From the NCBI RefSeq assembly GCF_002744715.1, contig NZ_KZ319369.1:248001-312000 (forward strand): a stretch of DNA of 64,000 nucleotides, read 5' to 3'. The DNA is from Marinobacter profundi. GTDB taxonomy: Bacteria; Pseudomonadota; Gammaproteobacteria; Pseudomonadales; Oleiphilaceae. The first letter of the stretch is position 1. Each line of letters opens with the position of its first letter. Positions 42,349 through 52,434 of the stretch are shown in pieces. The notes under the pieces are model-generated. The model was not told the origin of the DNA. It did no database searches and was given only the letters and a program-made list of their open reading frames with translations. The position numbers and the translations under genes were made by a program.

Positions 42349-44235
42349 ATGAAAAAGCAAGATGAGCTCAAACAGGATGCGCCTGAGAATGGCCTGAGCC
42401 GTCGTCGTTTCCTGGGCGCAACCGCCCTGGCAGGCGTCGCCGGTGCGACCGGGCTGGGTACTGCGGTGATGTCACGGGAAGCCTGGGCTGCGGCCTCGGA
42501 AGAAGCCCGCAACAAAGCGGTTATCCACCCGGGTGAGCTGGACGAGTATTACGGCTTCTGGAGCGGTGGTCACCAGGGTGAGGTTCGTGTCCTTGGTGTT
42601 CCGTCCATGCGTGAGCTGATGCGTATTCCGGTGTTCAACGTGGACTCCGCTACCGGTTGGGGCATTACCAACGAAAGTAAGGATGTGCTCGGCCACGATA
42701 ACGAGTTCCTCAACGGTGACTGCCACCACCCGCACATTTCCATGACCGATGGCCGTTACGATGGCAAGTATCTGTTCATCAACGACAAGGCCAACACCCG
42801 GGTGGCGCGGATCCGCCTGGACATCATGAAGTGCGACAAGATCACCCATATCCCGAACGTGCAGGCGATTCACGGTCTGCGTCTGCAGAAAGTACCGCGT
42901 ACCAAGTACGTCTTCTGCAACGCGGAGTTTGTGATTCCGCAGCCGAACGATGGCAGCGACTTCAGCCTCGATAACAGCTACACCATGTTCAACGCCGTGG
43001 ATGCGGATACCATGGAAGTGGCCTGGCAGGTCATCGTCGACGGCAACCTGGACAATACCGACGCCGACTACACGGGCAAATATGCCGCTTCCACCTGCTA
43101 CAACTCCGAGAAGGCTGTGGATCTGGCCGGCACCATGCGCAACGACCGTGACTGGGTAGTGGTGTTCAACGTTGAGCGTATCGAAGCAGCCGTGAAAGCC
43201 GGCAACTTCAAGACTATCGGTGACTCCAAGGTGCCGGTAGTGGATGGTCGCGGCGACTCTGAACTGACCCGCTACATTCCGGTTCCGAAAAACCCGCACG
43301 GTCTGAACACCTCTCCGGATGGCAAGTACTTCATTGCCAACGGTAAGCTGTCGCCGACCTGTTCGGTGATTGCCATCGACAAGCTGGATGACCTGTTCGA
43401 CAACAAGATCGAGCTGCGGGACGCCGTGGTTGCCGAGCCGGAGCTGGGCCTCGGGCCGCTGCACACCACCTTTGACGGTCGCGGTAACGGCTACACCACG
43501 CTGTTTATCGACAGTCAGGTGTGCAAGTGGAACATCGCGGACGCCATCAAGCACTACAATGGCGAGAAGGTGAACTACATCCGCCAGAAGCTGGATGTTC
43601 ATTATCAGCCGGGTCACAACCATGCCTCACTGACCGAGTCCCGGGATGCCGATGGCAAGTGGCTGGTGGTGCTGTCCAAGTTCTCCAAGGACCGCTTCCT
43701 GCCGGTAGGCCCGCTGCATCCGGAGAACGACCAGCTGATTGATATTTCCGGTGAGGAGATGAAGCTGGTTCACGACGGTCCGACCTTTGCCGAGCCGCAC
43801 GACTGCATCCTGGTGCGCCGTGACCAGATCAAGACGAAGAAGATCTACGACCGTGACGATCCGTACTTTGCCAGTGCCCGTGAGCAGGCGAAGAAGGATG
43901 GCGTTACCCTGGAGGCCGATAACAAGGTTATCCGCGATGGCAACAAGGTTCGTGTTTACATGACCTCGGTGGCACCGCAGTATGGGATGACGGAGTTCAA
44001 GGTGAAGCAGGGTGATGAGGTTACGGTGTATGTGACCAACCTGGATACCATTGAGGACGTGACTCACGGTTTCTGTATGGTGAACCATGGTGTGAGCATG
44101 GAGATCAGTCCGCAGCAGACGTCGTCAGTGACCTTCAAGGCGGATAAGCCGGGGGTTCACTGGTATTACTGCAACTGGTTCTGTCATGCGCTGCACATGG
44201 AGATGGGTGGTCGCATGATTGTTGAGAAGGCCTGA
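42349..44235 (+). CDS. nosZ: Nitrous oxide reductase, clade I
   Basis: NosZ reduces N2O to N2 in the periplasm with the CuZ and CuA centres. The 628-residue product has a Tat signal ([14 protein letters not shown]), which marks clade I, a beta-propeller with CuZ histidines ([21 protein letters not shown]), and a C-terminal cupredoxin domain with the CuA motif [15 protein letters not shown] 42349 has GGAG upstream. Confidence 0.98.
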   Translation: MKKQDELKQDAPENGLSRRRFLGATALAGVAGATGLGTAVMSREAWAAASEEARNKAVIHPGELDEYYGFWSGGHQGEVRVLGVPSMRELMRIPVFNVDSATGWGITNESKDVLGHDNEFLNGDCHHPHISMTDGRYDGKYLFINDKANTRVARIRLDIMKCDKITHIPNVQAIHGLRLQKVPRTKYVFCNAEFVIPQPNDGSDFSLDNSYTMFNAVDADTMEVAWQVIVDGNLDNTDADYTGKYAASTCYNSEKAVDLAGTMRNDRDWVVVFNVERIEAAVKAGNFKTIGDSKVPVVDGRGDSELTRYIPVPKNPHGLNTSPDGKYFIANGKLSPTCSVIAIDKLDDLFDNKIELRDAVVAEPELGLGPLHTTFDGRGNGYTTLFIDSQVCKWNIADAIKHYNGEKVNYIRQKLDVHYQPGHNHASLTESRDADGKWLVVLSKFSKDRFLPVGPLHPENDQLIDISGEEMKLVHDGPTFAEPHDCILVRRDQIKTKKIYDRDDPYFASAREQAKKDGVTLEADNKVIRDGNKVRVYMTSVAPQYGMTEFKVKQGDEVTVYVTNLDTIEDVTHGFCMVNHGVSMEISPQQTSSVTFKADKPGVHWYYCNWFCHALHMEMGGRMIVEKA

Positions 44236-44295
44236 TCTTCTCTTGGCCGGAGCTCCCTTGTGGGGTTCCGGCTGCTTTACTGAAGCTTGGGAGCA

Positions 44296-44409
44296 GCAAC
44301 CCAAGAGGAGACGGCTTTCCAAAACACGCTCAAGCCCATCCATGGGGCGCTTGGGCTCCGCCATCCATGGCTCCGCACAGTTTTGGAAAGCCGTCTCCTC
44401 TTGGCTTGC
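44296..44409. repeat. Structured palindromic repeat, copy 1
   Basis: The 25-base arms 44301-44325 and 44380-44404 are perfectly complementary, and after one C-C mismatch four more pairs form. The 54-base centre holds two small hairpins, CCCATCCATGGG and GCCATCCATGGC. Copy 2 lies at 49910-50019 with the same core (GGCTTTCCAAAAC arms plus centre) but different outer arms. It lies between nosZ and nosD and has no T run, so it is not a classical terminator. Confidence 0.9.
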
Positions 44410-44467
44410 CCTACCTTGGGGCTGAATTTCGGACATTCGGTCATTCTTACTTCTCAGAGAAACATTG

Positions 44468-45736
44468 ATGTACCAAATTTTGCGTTATGGGGTGGCCCTG
44501 TCAGTCGCTCTTTTATCGCTGACCGCAAACGCGGACCTGCAACAACAGCTCGATGCCCTGGAACCGGGTGCAACCTTTGAGCTTCCACCGCAACAACTTT
44601 CACCGCTGGCTATCCGGGTGCCCGGGGTAACTGTGGCCTGTGCGGCGGAAACGGTGATTGATGGTGGCGGGCAGGGGCATGCGGTGGAGATTCTGGCTGA
44701 AGAGGTGACGTTGTCCGGGTGCGCGGTGCGCAACTGGGGACGGGATCTGAACGAGCTGGATGCGGGAGTTTTTGTGGCCCGGGAGGCCCGGGGTTCGGTG
44801 ATTGAGAATAATCGCCTGAAGGGGCCGGCTTTCGGAGTCTGGCTGGATGCGACACCGGAGGTGACGGTGCGCGGTAATCACATCCGCGGCGAGACCAGTT
44901 TGCGGTCGCAGGACCGGGGCAACGGGATTCATCTGTTCAATACCACCGGCGCGTTGATCGAGGGCAATGACATCAGTCAGACCCGGGATGCGATTTATAT
45001 CGAGACGGCGAATAACAACCGGATTCGCAATAATGTGATGACCGACCTCCGCTACGGCATCCATTACATGTATTCGATGAATAACCTGCTGGAGGGCAAT
45101 GTTACCCGGGGTACCCGCACCGGTTATGCGCTGATGCAGAGCAAGCGGCTGACGGTGCTGAACAACCGCTCGGAGAATGACGAGAACTACGGCATTCTGA
45201 TGAACTTCATTACCCAGTCGGAGTTGCGGGGTAATGTGGTGACCGGTGTATCCCAGGGGCAGAGTGCCGGGGTGGTGATTTCCGGGGCGGAGGGCAAGGC
45301 GGTGTTTATCTATAACTCGCTGTATAACACCTTTGCCGGCAATTATTTCGGCGACAGTAACATCGGTATTCATCTTACTGCCGGTTCCGAGGATAACCAG
45401 GTGTTTGGCAACGCCTTTGTGAACAACCAGCGCCAGGTGAAGTATGTGGCGACCCGCACCCAGGAATGGTCGAAAGAGGGGGAGGGCAATTACTGGAGTG
45501 ATTATCTGGGTTGGGACCGTAACCAGGACGGTGTTGGAGATGTGCCTTATGAACCCAACGATAATGTCGACCGGCTGCTGTGGAAGTATCCGGAAGCCAA
45601 GATCCTGATGTTCAGCCCGGCAGTAGATACCCTGCGCTGGGTGCAGGATGCGTTCCCGGTGGTGAAATCCGCCGGGGTCGCCGATTCCCGTCCCCTGATG
45701 CGTATTCCCGCTGATCTGCAACCGGAGAGCCGATGA
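44468..45736 (+). CDS. nosD: NosD, copper-site maturation protein
   Basis: NosD is a periplasmic right-handed beta-helix protein that works with NosFY to supply sulfur for the NosZ CuZ site. The 422-residue product has a signal peptide (LSVALLSLTANA) and repeated beta-helix turns rich in N and G (NNRIRNNVMTDLRYGIHYMY). The ATG 44468 is preferred over TTG 44465; the ribosome site is weak. It overlaps nosF by four bases. Confidence 0.95.
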   Translation: MYQILRYGVALSVALLSLTANADLQQQLDALEPGATFELPPQQLSPLAIRVPGVTVACAAETVIDGGGQGHAVEILAEEVTLSGCAVRNWGRDLNELDAGVFVAREARGSVIENNRLKGPAFGVWLDATPEVTVRGNHIRGETSLRSQDRGNGIHLFNTTGALIEGNDISQTRDAIYIETANNNRIRNNVMTDLRYGIHYMYSMNNLLEGNVTRGTRTGYALMQSKRLTVLNNRSENDENYGILMNFITQSELRGNVVTGVSQGQSAGVVISGAEGKAVFIYNSLYNTFAGNYFGDSNIGIHLTAGSEDNQVFGNAFVNNQRQVKYVATRTQEWSKEGEGNYWSDYLGWDRNQDGVGDVPYEPNDNVDRLLWKYPEAKILMFSPAVDTLRWVQDAFPVVKSAGVADSRPLMRIPADLQPESR

Positions 45737-46665
45737 GCTGTTTTCGTCTTGAGAATGTGAGTTACCGGTACGATAAGAGTCCGGTGTTGCACGGTATTGA
45801 TCTGCGCCTGGAAGCGGGCGAGATCCTCGGCCTGTTCGGTCACAACGGCGCTGGCAAGACCACGTCCATCAAGCTGATCCTGGGGCTGATGCAGCCCACC
45901 GAGGGCAGTGTCGCCGTTCTGGGGGGGCAGGCGGGAGATCCGCAGGTGACCCAGCATATCGGCTACCTGCCCGAGAACGTCATGTTCTATCCCCAGCTGA
46001 CCGGGCGGGAGATCCTGAGCCATTTCGCACGGCTCAAGGGGGCCTCCCTGAAGCAGGTACCCGTGCTTCTGGAGCAGGTCGGCCTGGGCGACGCCATGGA
46101 TGCCCGCACCAAGACCTATTCCAAGGGCATGCGCCAGCGTCTTGGCCTGGCCCAGGCGCTGTTAGGCAAGCCAAGGCTGCTGATGCTGGATGAGCCCACC
46201 GTGGGGCTGGATCCGGTCGCCACCGCAGACCTGTACCGCTTGCTGCGGGATTTGCGGGATGAGGGCACCGGCATCGTGCTGTGTTCCCACGTGCTGCCGG
46301 GGGTCGAGCCCTATATTGACCGTGCCGCGATTCTCACTGAGGGCACCTTGAAGGCTGCCGGCGACCTGGCGGCACTGAGGCGGCAGGCGAACATGCCGGT
46401 GACGTTGTCGCTCGCCCCGGCCCATACCCTGGCGGACCTGGAGAAGGTGATTGACGAAGCGTCTGCCAGCAATGGCCTGATGATCCGGACGGAGAACGGG
46501 TCGTTACGGGTGGATGTGCAACCGAGGGAAAAAATGGCTTTACTGCAAGCAGTGATGGCATCGGGGGAGGTGGCCGACGTTGGCATCCACCAGCCGAGCC
46601 TGGAAGATATCTATGTGCACTTTATCGGCTCAGGTGGCCTCGCCCATCGCGGAGGCAGCCAATGA
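45733..46665 (+). CDS. nosF: NosF, ABC transporter ATPase
   Basis: The 310-residue ATPase powers the NosDFY system. It has the Walker A motif FGHNGAGKTTSIKL, the signature YSKGMRQRLGLAQ, Walker B LLMLDEPTVGLDP, and the switch histidine in VLCSHVLPG. The ATG overlaps nosD and the stop overlaps nosY. Confidence 0.96.
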   Translation: MSCFRLENVSYRYDKSPVLHGIDLRLEAGEILGLFGHNGAGKTTSIKLILGLMQPTEGSVAVLGGQAGDPQVTQHIGYLPENVMFYPQLTGREILSHFARLKGASLKQVPVLLEQVGLGDAMDARTKTYSKGMRQRLGLAQALLGKPRLLMLDEPTVGLDPVATADLYRLLRDLRDEGTGIVLCSHVLPGVEPYIDRAAILTEGTLKAAGDLAALRRQANMPVTLSLAPAHTLADLEKVIDEASASNGLMIRTENGSLRVDVQPREKMALLQAVMASGEVADVGIHQPSLEDIYVHFIGSGGLAHRGGSQ

Positions 46666-47492
46666 TGAGTATCTGGACCATCGCCCGCAAGGAGCTGAGT
46701 GACAGCCTGCGCAATCGCTGGCTGATGGCGATCTCCCTGGTATTCGCCACCCTGGCCCTGGGCATCGCCTGGTTCGGCGCCGCGGCCTCCGGTCAGGTCG
46801 GTTATGCTTCGACTCCGGCCACCATTGCCAGCCTTGCCAGCCTGGGGATCTTTCTGATTCCGCTGATTGCGCTGTTGCTGGCCTACGATGCCATCGTCGG
46901 TGAGGAGGAGGGCGGTACCCTGCTGTTGCTGATGACCTACCCGCTCAGCCGCAGCCAGTTGTTGCTCGGCAAGTTCTTCGGCCATGGCCTCACCCTGGCC
47001 CTCGCCACCCTGATCGGCTTCGGCGTGGCCGGTGTTGCCATTGCCCTGCTGGTGAAAGATGTTGCCATTGCCAGTCTCGCGGTGGCCATGTTTCGTTTTA
47101 TTGCCTCGACCGTGCTGCTGGGCTGGGGGTTTATTGCCCTGGCCTACGTGGTCAGCGTCCGGGTCAGTGAAAAGCCGATTGCCGCCGGCATGGCCCTGGC
47201 CATCTGGTTCTTCTTCGTACTGATCTTTGACCTGATGCTGCTGGGCACTCTTGTTGCCAGCGAAGGTAAGTTCAATGCCGAGTTGCTGCCCTGGCTGCTG
47301 ATGTTCAACCCGACGGACATCTATCGCCTGCTCAACATTGTCGCCTTTGACGACACCGCCCAGCTCAGCGGTGTCCTCAGCCTGGGCGCCGACCTGCCCA
47401 TTGGCGCCGCTGGCCTCTGGATCGGCCTCGTCCTGTGGTTTGCCCTCCCGCTGGCGGGCGCCCTGTTACTTTTCCGAAATCGTCGTATCTGA
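46662..47492 (+). CDS. nosY: NosY, ABC transporter membrane subunit
   Basis: The 276-residue permease has six hydrophobic helices and the ABC-2 pattern (TIARKELSDSLRNRWL at the start, DAIVGEEEGGTLLLLMTYPLSR). It is the membrane partner of NosF. ATG codons at 46662 and 46665 are both possible. Confidence 0.95.
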   Translation: MMSIWTIARKELSDSLRNRWLMAISLVFATLALGIAWFGAAASGQVGYASTPATIASLASLGIFLIPLIALLLAYDAIVGEEEGGTLLLLMTYPLSRSQLLLGKFFGHGLTLALATLIGFGVAGVAIALLVKDVAIASLAVAMFRFIASTVLLGWGFIALAYVVSVRVSEKPIAAGMALAIWFFFVLIFDLMLLGTLVASEGKFNAELLPWLLMFNPTDIYRLLNIVAFDDTAQLSGVLSLGADLPIGAAGLWIGLVLWFALPLAGALLLFRNRRI

Positions 47493-47507
47493 CTGGAGTT
47501 GTCCCTG

Positions 47508-48080
47508 ATGAACCGCAGCAAACTGAACTGGCTCCTTGCCATACTGGCCGTGCTCACACTCACTGCCTGCTCCGACAGCGAAGAGCAGGCCACCGCAAAA
47601 CCCGCCCCGGTCCATTTCGAAAGTGGCGACGAGTGCCATGTCTGTGGCATGGCTATCGGCAATTTCCCGGGGCCCAAAGGTCAGGCCATTACTGAAAAGG
47701 AACAGCAGGTCCGTAAATTCTGCTCCACCAAGGACATGTTCGCGTGGATGCTGCAACCGGAGAACGTCAACCGCGATCACACCCTTTACGTCCATGACAT
47801 GGCGCAGACCGAATGGGAGCACCCGGATGACACCGCCCTGATCGACGCCAGGGAGGCCTTCTTCGTGGTCGGCTCAGACCGCACCGGCGCCATGGGCCCG
47901 ACCCTGGCTTCGTTTGCCACCGAAGACGCTGCCCACAACTTCATGATGGAGCATGGTGGCCAGGTCCTGAGCTACAGCGAGATCACCCTCGATCAGCTGA
48001 ACACCGGGATGGCGATGGGGGAGATGCCGGGAGCCCATGAAATGGAAAGCTCGTCGACCGGTCACACCATGGACCACTAG
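47508..48080 (+). CDS. nosL: NosL, copper chaperone lipoprotein
   Basis: NosL delivers Cu(I) to NosZ. The 190-residue product has a lipoprotein signal (AVLTLTACSDS), the metal-binding ECHVCGMAIG segment and a Met/His-rich C-terminal tail (GMAMGEMPGAHEM, HTMDH). ATG 47508 has GGAG upstream. It is the last gene of the nos operon and is followed by a strong hairpin. Confidence 0.94.
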   Translation: MNRSKLNWLLAILAVLTLTACSDSEEQATAKPAPVHFESGDECHVCGMAIGNFPGPKGQAITEKEQQVRKFCSTKDMFAWMLQPENVNRDHTLYVHDMAQTEWEHPDDTALIDAREAFFVVGSDRTGAMGPTLASFATEDAAHNFMMEHGGQVLSYSEITLDQLNTGMAMGEMPGAHEMESSSTGHTMDH

Positions 48081-48090
48081 GGCGCGCGTT

Positions 48091-48125
48091 CCGGATCAGA
48101 TGAACGTGTTCATCTGATCCGGTTT
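48091..48125. terminator. Bidirectional terminator between nosL and the TPP enzyme
   Basis: A perfect 15-base inverted repeat, 48091-48105 with 48108-48122 (CCGGATCAGATGAAC arm), with only two central bases and followed by TTT. It lies between convergent genes. Confidence 0.8.
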
Positions 48126-48132
48126 GCAGACC

Positions 48133-49863
48133 TTATGGCCGAACCTTGCGCCACAAAGCCCGGCCAACCACCCGTACCTTGTCCCGTCCCGCCATCCTGC
48201 CGAGGTTCGTCTTCACCACTCCCTTGGTAAACCGTGTCGGCTTACTGTAATCAATCCGCACATCAACCAGCACCGGCACCCCGCCGCCAGCCTTCTCCAG
48301 AGCCAGCTTCACGCTGTCTGTAATTTCGCCGTTGCCGGACAGCGCCACGTACGCCACCCCGAAAGCCCGGGCGAACGCCTCGTAATCCACGGCCCCCAGT
48401 ACCGAGCAGGTCTTCTGGTTGTAGGGAATCTGCTGGGCCTGGGAAATCTGCGACAACTCCCCGTCGTTGAATACAAACAGCACCACCCCCAATCGTTCCC
48501 GCACCGCCGTCACCAGCTCCATGCCGGTCATCAGCAGCGCGCCGTCGCCAACAATGCCCACCACCTGACGGTCCGGATTGGCCAGCTTCGCGCCGATTAT
48601 GCCCGGCACACAGTAGCCCATGGCATTGAAGTCGCTGGGGGACATGTAATTGCGGGCACCCAGGATCGGCATCAGCTCTGCTGTCAGGAAGGTGTGGTTG
48701 CCGTCGTCGGCCACCACAATGGCATCGTCATCGAGGATCTGCCGTAACTGACTGAAAAACAGCTCCGGATTCACCCTGTCACCACTGTCGTGATCCCGCC
48801 ATTCTTTGCGGTAAGCCGCCTTGTCCCTGGCGATCTGTGCCCGGATGCCGGTATCACTGGCGTCGGCCTTGATGGCCTTCACCGCGGCCAGCAACGCCGG
48901 CACGATGGCCCTGGCATCCCCCTCCAGGGTGTGGCGGGCCGGATAGTTGGCGCTGAACACCTCCGGGTTGATGTCGACGTGAATCAGGTTCGCCGGCGGG
49001 GTTATCCCGTAGCTTCCGGTCGGAATTTCCGAAAACCGGGTGCCGATGGCGAGCAGGCAGTCCACCTGTGCAAACGCGTTGGTGGCCGCGGGTACCGCAT
49101 AATGGCCCATCCCCATGCCGGTGTGCAGTGGATGGTTGCCGGGAAATGCACTGAGCCCCTGCAGCGTGGTCGACACCGGCGCATCAAGGTGCTCGGCCAG
49201 CTCAATGAGCGCTTCCTGGGCATCCACTGCCCCCCAGCCAGCAAAGATTCCCGGCCGCCGCGCCACGGCCAGCGCCTGCGCCGCCGCCTCAATCATGGCC
49301 TGGTCAGGCAGGGGCGGGGCCTGCGGCGGTTGCCAGGAGGGCATGTCATCGACGTCACCGAGGAAGTTGCTGATGTTATAGGGCACCTCAACAAACACCG
49401 GCCCCGGCTCGCCGGTGGTCGCTATCTCATAGGCCCGGTAGAGGGTTGGAATGATGTCCCGGTGGCTGGTCACTCGCCAGGTGCCCTTGGTGATCGGTTT
49501 CAGCAATGTGTGCTGATCCATTTCATGAAGCTGGTAGCGGTGCCCGCTGGCGGAGTGAATGCCGCCGGAAATGATCAGCATGGGAATGCCGTCGATGCCG
49601 GCCTCTCCGATACCGCTGGCGGCATGGGTAACACCGGCGGCCGGGACGATCAGCAGGGTACCGATTTCCGCCCCGGTCCGGCTCGCCGCATCGGCCATAA
49701 AGGCGCCGCCGCATTCGTGGGCGACCAGTGTGGGGGTGATGGTTTCCGAGCGATTGAGCTCGTCGTAGATCTCGGTGGTGTGGACGCCCGGAATGCCAAA
49801 GGTGCGCCGGATTCCGAGTTGTTCGAGGGCGAACCGGACCAGAGCCGCGCCGGATTTTTTCAT
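48133..49863 (-). CDS. ThDP-dependent acetolactate synthase-like enzyme
   Basis: The 576-residue protein has the three-domain layout of ThDP enzymes. The N-terminal domain has FGIPGVHTTEIYDEL and the catalytic glutamate in VAHECGGAFMADAASR; the C-terminal domain has the ThDP motif GDGALLMTGMELVTAVRER ending in the asparagine of FNDGEL. It belongs to the acetolactate synthase/benzoylformate decarboxylase group, but the substrate cannot be set. The ATG 49863 fits the family start. Repeat copy 2 lies just upstream. Confidence 0.88.
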   Translation of the reverse strand: MKKSGAALVRFALEQLGIRRTFGIPGVHTTEIYDELNRSETITPTLVAHECGGAFMADAASRTGAEIGTLLIVPAAGVTHAASGIGEAGIDGIPMLIISGGIHSASGHRYQLHEMDQHTLLKPITKGTWRVTSHRDIIPTLYRAYEIATTGEPGPVFVEVPYNISNFLGDVDDMPSWQPPQAPPLPDQAMIEAAAQALAVARRPGIFAGWGAVDAQEALIELAEHLDAPVSTTLQGLSAFPGNHPLHTGMGMGHYAVPAATNAFAQVDCLLAIGTRFSEIPTGSYGITPPANLIHVDINPEVFSANYPARHTLEGDARAIVPALLAAVKAIKADASDTGIRAQIARDKAAYRKEWRDHDSGDRVNPELFFSQLRQILDDDAIVVADDGNHTFLTAELMPILGARNYMSPSDFNAMGYCVPGIIGAKLANPDRQVVGIVGDGALLMTGMELVTAVRERLGVVLFVFNDGELSQISQAQQIPYNQKTCSVLGAVDYEAFARAFGVAYVALSGNGEITDSVKLALEKAGGGVPVLVDVRIDYSKPTRFTKGVVKTNLGRMAGRDKVRVVGRALWRKVRP

Positions 49864-49909
49864 GGTAGTGAACCTTATTGTGTTTTTATTGTCTTTCGAA
49901 CTCGGGGCG

Positions 49910-50019
49910 GGAGCCATTGGGCAGGGCTTTCCAAAACACGCTCAAGCACATCCATGTGGCGCTTGGGCTCCGCCATCCCTGGCTCCGCACAGTTTTGGAA
50001 AGCCCTGCCCAATGCCTCC
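49910..50019. repeat. Structured palindromic repeat, copy 2
   Basis: Arms 49915-49937 and 49992-50014 are perfectly complementary over 23 bases, with a C-C mismatch and four more pairs outside. The 54-base centre differs from copy 1 at only three positions. Two of these keep pairing in the first inner hairpin (CACATCCATGTG against CCCATCCATGGG). The outer ten bases of each arm differ from copy 1. It lies between two minus-strand genes. Confidence 0.9.
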
Positions 50020-50042
50020 TTCTGGCTCCCCGCATGGCTTCA

Positions 50043-51650
50043 TCACAGCTTCCCGGCAATACTCTGCGCTGCCCGCCTGCCATTCAGGATGCAGTTCGAC
50101 AGGAACGTGCCTTCCAGCGATCTTATACCGGAGATGCCCCCGCCACCAAAACCCGCCGCTTCGCCGGCGGCGTAAAGTCCGGGCACCGGTTCGTTTGCGT
50201 TGTTCAGCACCCGCGACTGCAGATCGGTCAGCATCCCCCCCATACTCTTGCGGCTGATCAGCTGCTCACGGATGGCGATCAGCGGGCCGGCTGCGGGGTC
50301 CAGGATCGGCTGGAAGTTGCAGGTGCGCAGTCGATCCGGGAACCACTGGCGCAACTGGGCCAGGCGGCGGATCTGGTCGTCATTGTGAAGGCGTTTGCCG
50401 CGAGCCAGGTTGGCATCCCAGGCCTGAAGGTCGCGAATCATGTCGTCCGCACAAAGGCGGGGGCCGTCGCTGACTGCGTCCATACGGTGGGCCAGTTCCT
50501 GCGGGGTTGTTGCCGTGACCACGTCCGGACACTCGGCAATCAGCCAGTTGACCAGCGCCGGGTCGCCGCCCCGTAAGGTGTTCCATACCACCCGCAGCAG
50601 TTTGTGGTCGCGGAAGTCCGGGTTGGTGTCGGTGCCCGAGATGGCAAGCTCCCGGACCGCGATTTTGTGGTTCATCACCTGCCAGGAATACTGCTCCGGC
50701 AGCTTACCGATGCGTTTGCACAGGTCGTGGGTATCAAAGCCGGTAACCAGAGGCTGTGGCCCGATGCGGCGGCCAGTGGCGTCGAGCCAGAGGGCGGAGC
50801 GTGGGGGTATCAGGCTGAGGCCGTGGTGGGGGAATTGCGGTTGGGGATGGCGAATGCCTGCGGCGTAGTTCCACATCTGGTTGAGATTGACTACCTGGCC
50901 GCCGGCGGCCACAACCTGGCTGTGCAACGCACCGTCGGCATCCGGGCTGGATCCGGCCAGCAGGTTTGCCGGTGGGCGGCCGTAGCAGGTGTCCCAGTGC
51001 TGGCGGACTTTGTCCAGGTTACCGTTGATCCCGCCGCTACAGACCACAGTATGGCTTGCGGTTACCGAGAACGGTCCTTCGGAGTGGTTGCCGTGGCAGC
51101 CGGTCACCGCGCCTGCAGAATGGTTGAGGGCGGCGACCCGGTGCCCGGTGAGTACCGTCAGCCGGTCCCGGTTGGGATGGCCCAGCAGCCGCTGCGCCAG
51201 GGTCTGGGCGATGCCCCGACCACAGCCCCAGGCAATGTGGTAGCGGGGTACGCTGTTGCCATCGCCATAAAGTCCGCGTTCCACCCACTGCACCGAAGGG
51301 AAGAAGCGGATGCCGACGCTGCGGAGCCAGTCATAGATCATGGGGCGGCAGTGTTCGGCATACAGCTCCGCCCAGACCTGCGGCCAGTAATCGTGGCTGC
51401 TGAATTCCGCGGCCCGGCGCCAGTCGGCCAGCAGCAGTTCGGGTGAGTCGCTGATGCGGTTGCGGGCCTGTTCCGGGGTATTGATCAGCAGCATGCCGCC
51501 AAAGGCTTCATTTGCCTGACCGCCCAGCCGGCCATCCGGTGAGCCATCCAGCAGGATGACCGGTAGTCCGTGATCCAGCAGTTCCAGTGCAGTGGTGATA
51601 CCGGCAAGGCCCGCTCCGATAACTACCACTCCGGTTTGGTAGGTGTTCAT
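50043..51650 (-). CDS. FAD-dependent dehydrogenase (FrdA/KstD-like)
   Basis: The 535-residue flavoprotein has the N-terminal dinucleotide fold VVVIGAGLAGITTALELLD, a second region TVVCSGGINGN, and the C-terminal GLYAAGEAAGFGGGGISG typical of FAD-binding dehydrogenases in the fumarate reductase/3-ketosteroid dehydrogenase superfamily. No signal peptide is visible. The substrate is unknown; it may form a unit with the ThDP enzyme gene 180 bases downstream, although the structured repeat lies between them. Confidence 0.85.
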   Translation of the reverse strand: MNTYQTGVVVIGAGLAGITTALELLDHGLPVILLDGSPDGRLGGQANEAFGGMLLINTPEQARNRISDSPELLLADWRRAAEFSSHDYWPQVWAELYAEHCRPMIYDWLRSVGIRFFPSVQWVERGLYGDGNSVPRYHIAWGCGRGIAQTLAQRLLGHPNRDRLTVLTGHRVAALNHSAGAVTGCHGNHSEGPFSVTASHTVVCSGGINGNLDKVRQHWDTCYGRPPANLLAGSSPDADGALHSQVVAAGGQVVNLNQMWNYAAGIRHPQPQFPHHGLSLIPPRSALWLDATGRRIGPQPLVTGFDTHDLCKRIGKLPEQYSWQVMNHKIAVRELAISGTDTNPDFRDHKLLRVVWNTLRGGDPALVNWLIAECPDVVTATTPQELAHRMDAVSDGPRLCADDMIRDLQAWDANLARGKRLHNDDQIRRLAQLRQWFPDRLRTCNFQPILDPAAGPLIAIREQLISRKSMGGMLTDLQSRVLNNANEPVPGLYAAGEAAGFGGGGISGIRSLEGTFLSNCILNGRRAAQSIAGKL

Positions 51651-51752
51651 AGTCGGTTCTTATTGTTCGTGACAGGCTCTCATCTTTCACGAACTGCGGA
51701 GTTTCTGCCTTGACCGGTATCAATCTGCCGGGGGTATGCCTAAACCACGCTT

Positions 51753-52334
51753 TCAGTGGCCATCATGGTTGCCGGCTACGATATCGTGGATCGCCTCAAC
51801 CGAATGCACGTACTGCACGTAGTTCGCGACGAACTCCCGGCCGGCAATGACATCTTCGGCCTTGAGGCCTCGGTGGCTGGCCTGGAAGCTGTTTTTGACG
51901 AACTCGGTCACTTTCTGGCCCAGCTTCTCGGCGAGCGCATTGGCGTTGCCAGCGGCTAGCGCCTTGTCTGCAGCCTTGGCGGCGGCCGAGGCGCTGCCGG
52001 CCGGCTTCAGTCCGTCATAGGGCGCGCCTTCTGCCGCGCGGTGCAGGCGAACCAGGGTTTCGAAGAAGTAGCGATCGGCAAGGGCCTGCGCGTCTCCATT
52101 CAGTTCCCGAACCTTAAGGGTGTCCCGGAACGTGGCAGTCAGTTGCTGCGCATCGGCGGGTTTCACCCATTTCAGCACCGGATCGATCCGGTTGTCGGTG
52201 AGGGCCTTTCTGGCGTCTTCGATAACCGGGCCGTCGAGGGAGTCGCAGTGGGCAAAGGTCGCCGAACTCCAGAGCACCGAACCGGCAAGCAGGGTAAGGC
52301 CGAGCAGGCGTGTGGTTTGCTTTTTCATGGTCAT
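51753..52334 (-). CDS. DUF6448 family exported protein
   Basis: The 193-residue product has a signal peptide (LLGLTLLAGSVLWSSATFAH) and a mature helical part with AHCDSLDGPVIEDARKAL, RYFFETLVRLHRAAEGAPY and YVQYVHSVEAIHD. These conserved His/Glu positions match DUF6448, whose function is unknown. ATG 52334 has GAGG six bases upstream; ATG 52328 is an alternative. The gene lies downstream of a membrane-bound AraC regulator and a double palindrome. Confidence 0.8.
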   Translation of the reverse strand: MTMKKQTTRLLGLTLLAGSVLWSSATFAHCDSLDGPVIEDARKALTDNRIDPVLKWVKPADAQQLTATFRDTLKVRELNGDAQALADRYFFETLVRLHRAAEGAPYDGLKPAGSASAAAKAADKALAAGNANALAEKLGQKVTEFVKNSFQASHRGLKAEDVIAGREFVANYVQYVHSVEAIHDIVAGNHDGH

Positions 52335-52434
52335 GGGTAACCTCATAGGTGGTGAGTGATTGACAGGTACGCGACCGGGCAGGCCGCGCTACCTGTACCG
52401 ACAACTTTGTCACCAGGAGGGTTGGGCTGACGTC

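Noticed and set aside
44287-50576. Similar peptides (FQNTLKPIHGALGLRHPWL and a relative) encoded at 44287-44580 and 49878-50576
   Set aside because: The similarity comes only from the two copies of the structured repeat; the frames run into unrelated neighbouring sequence and lack ribosome sites.
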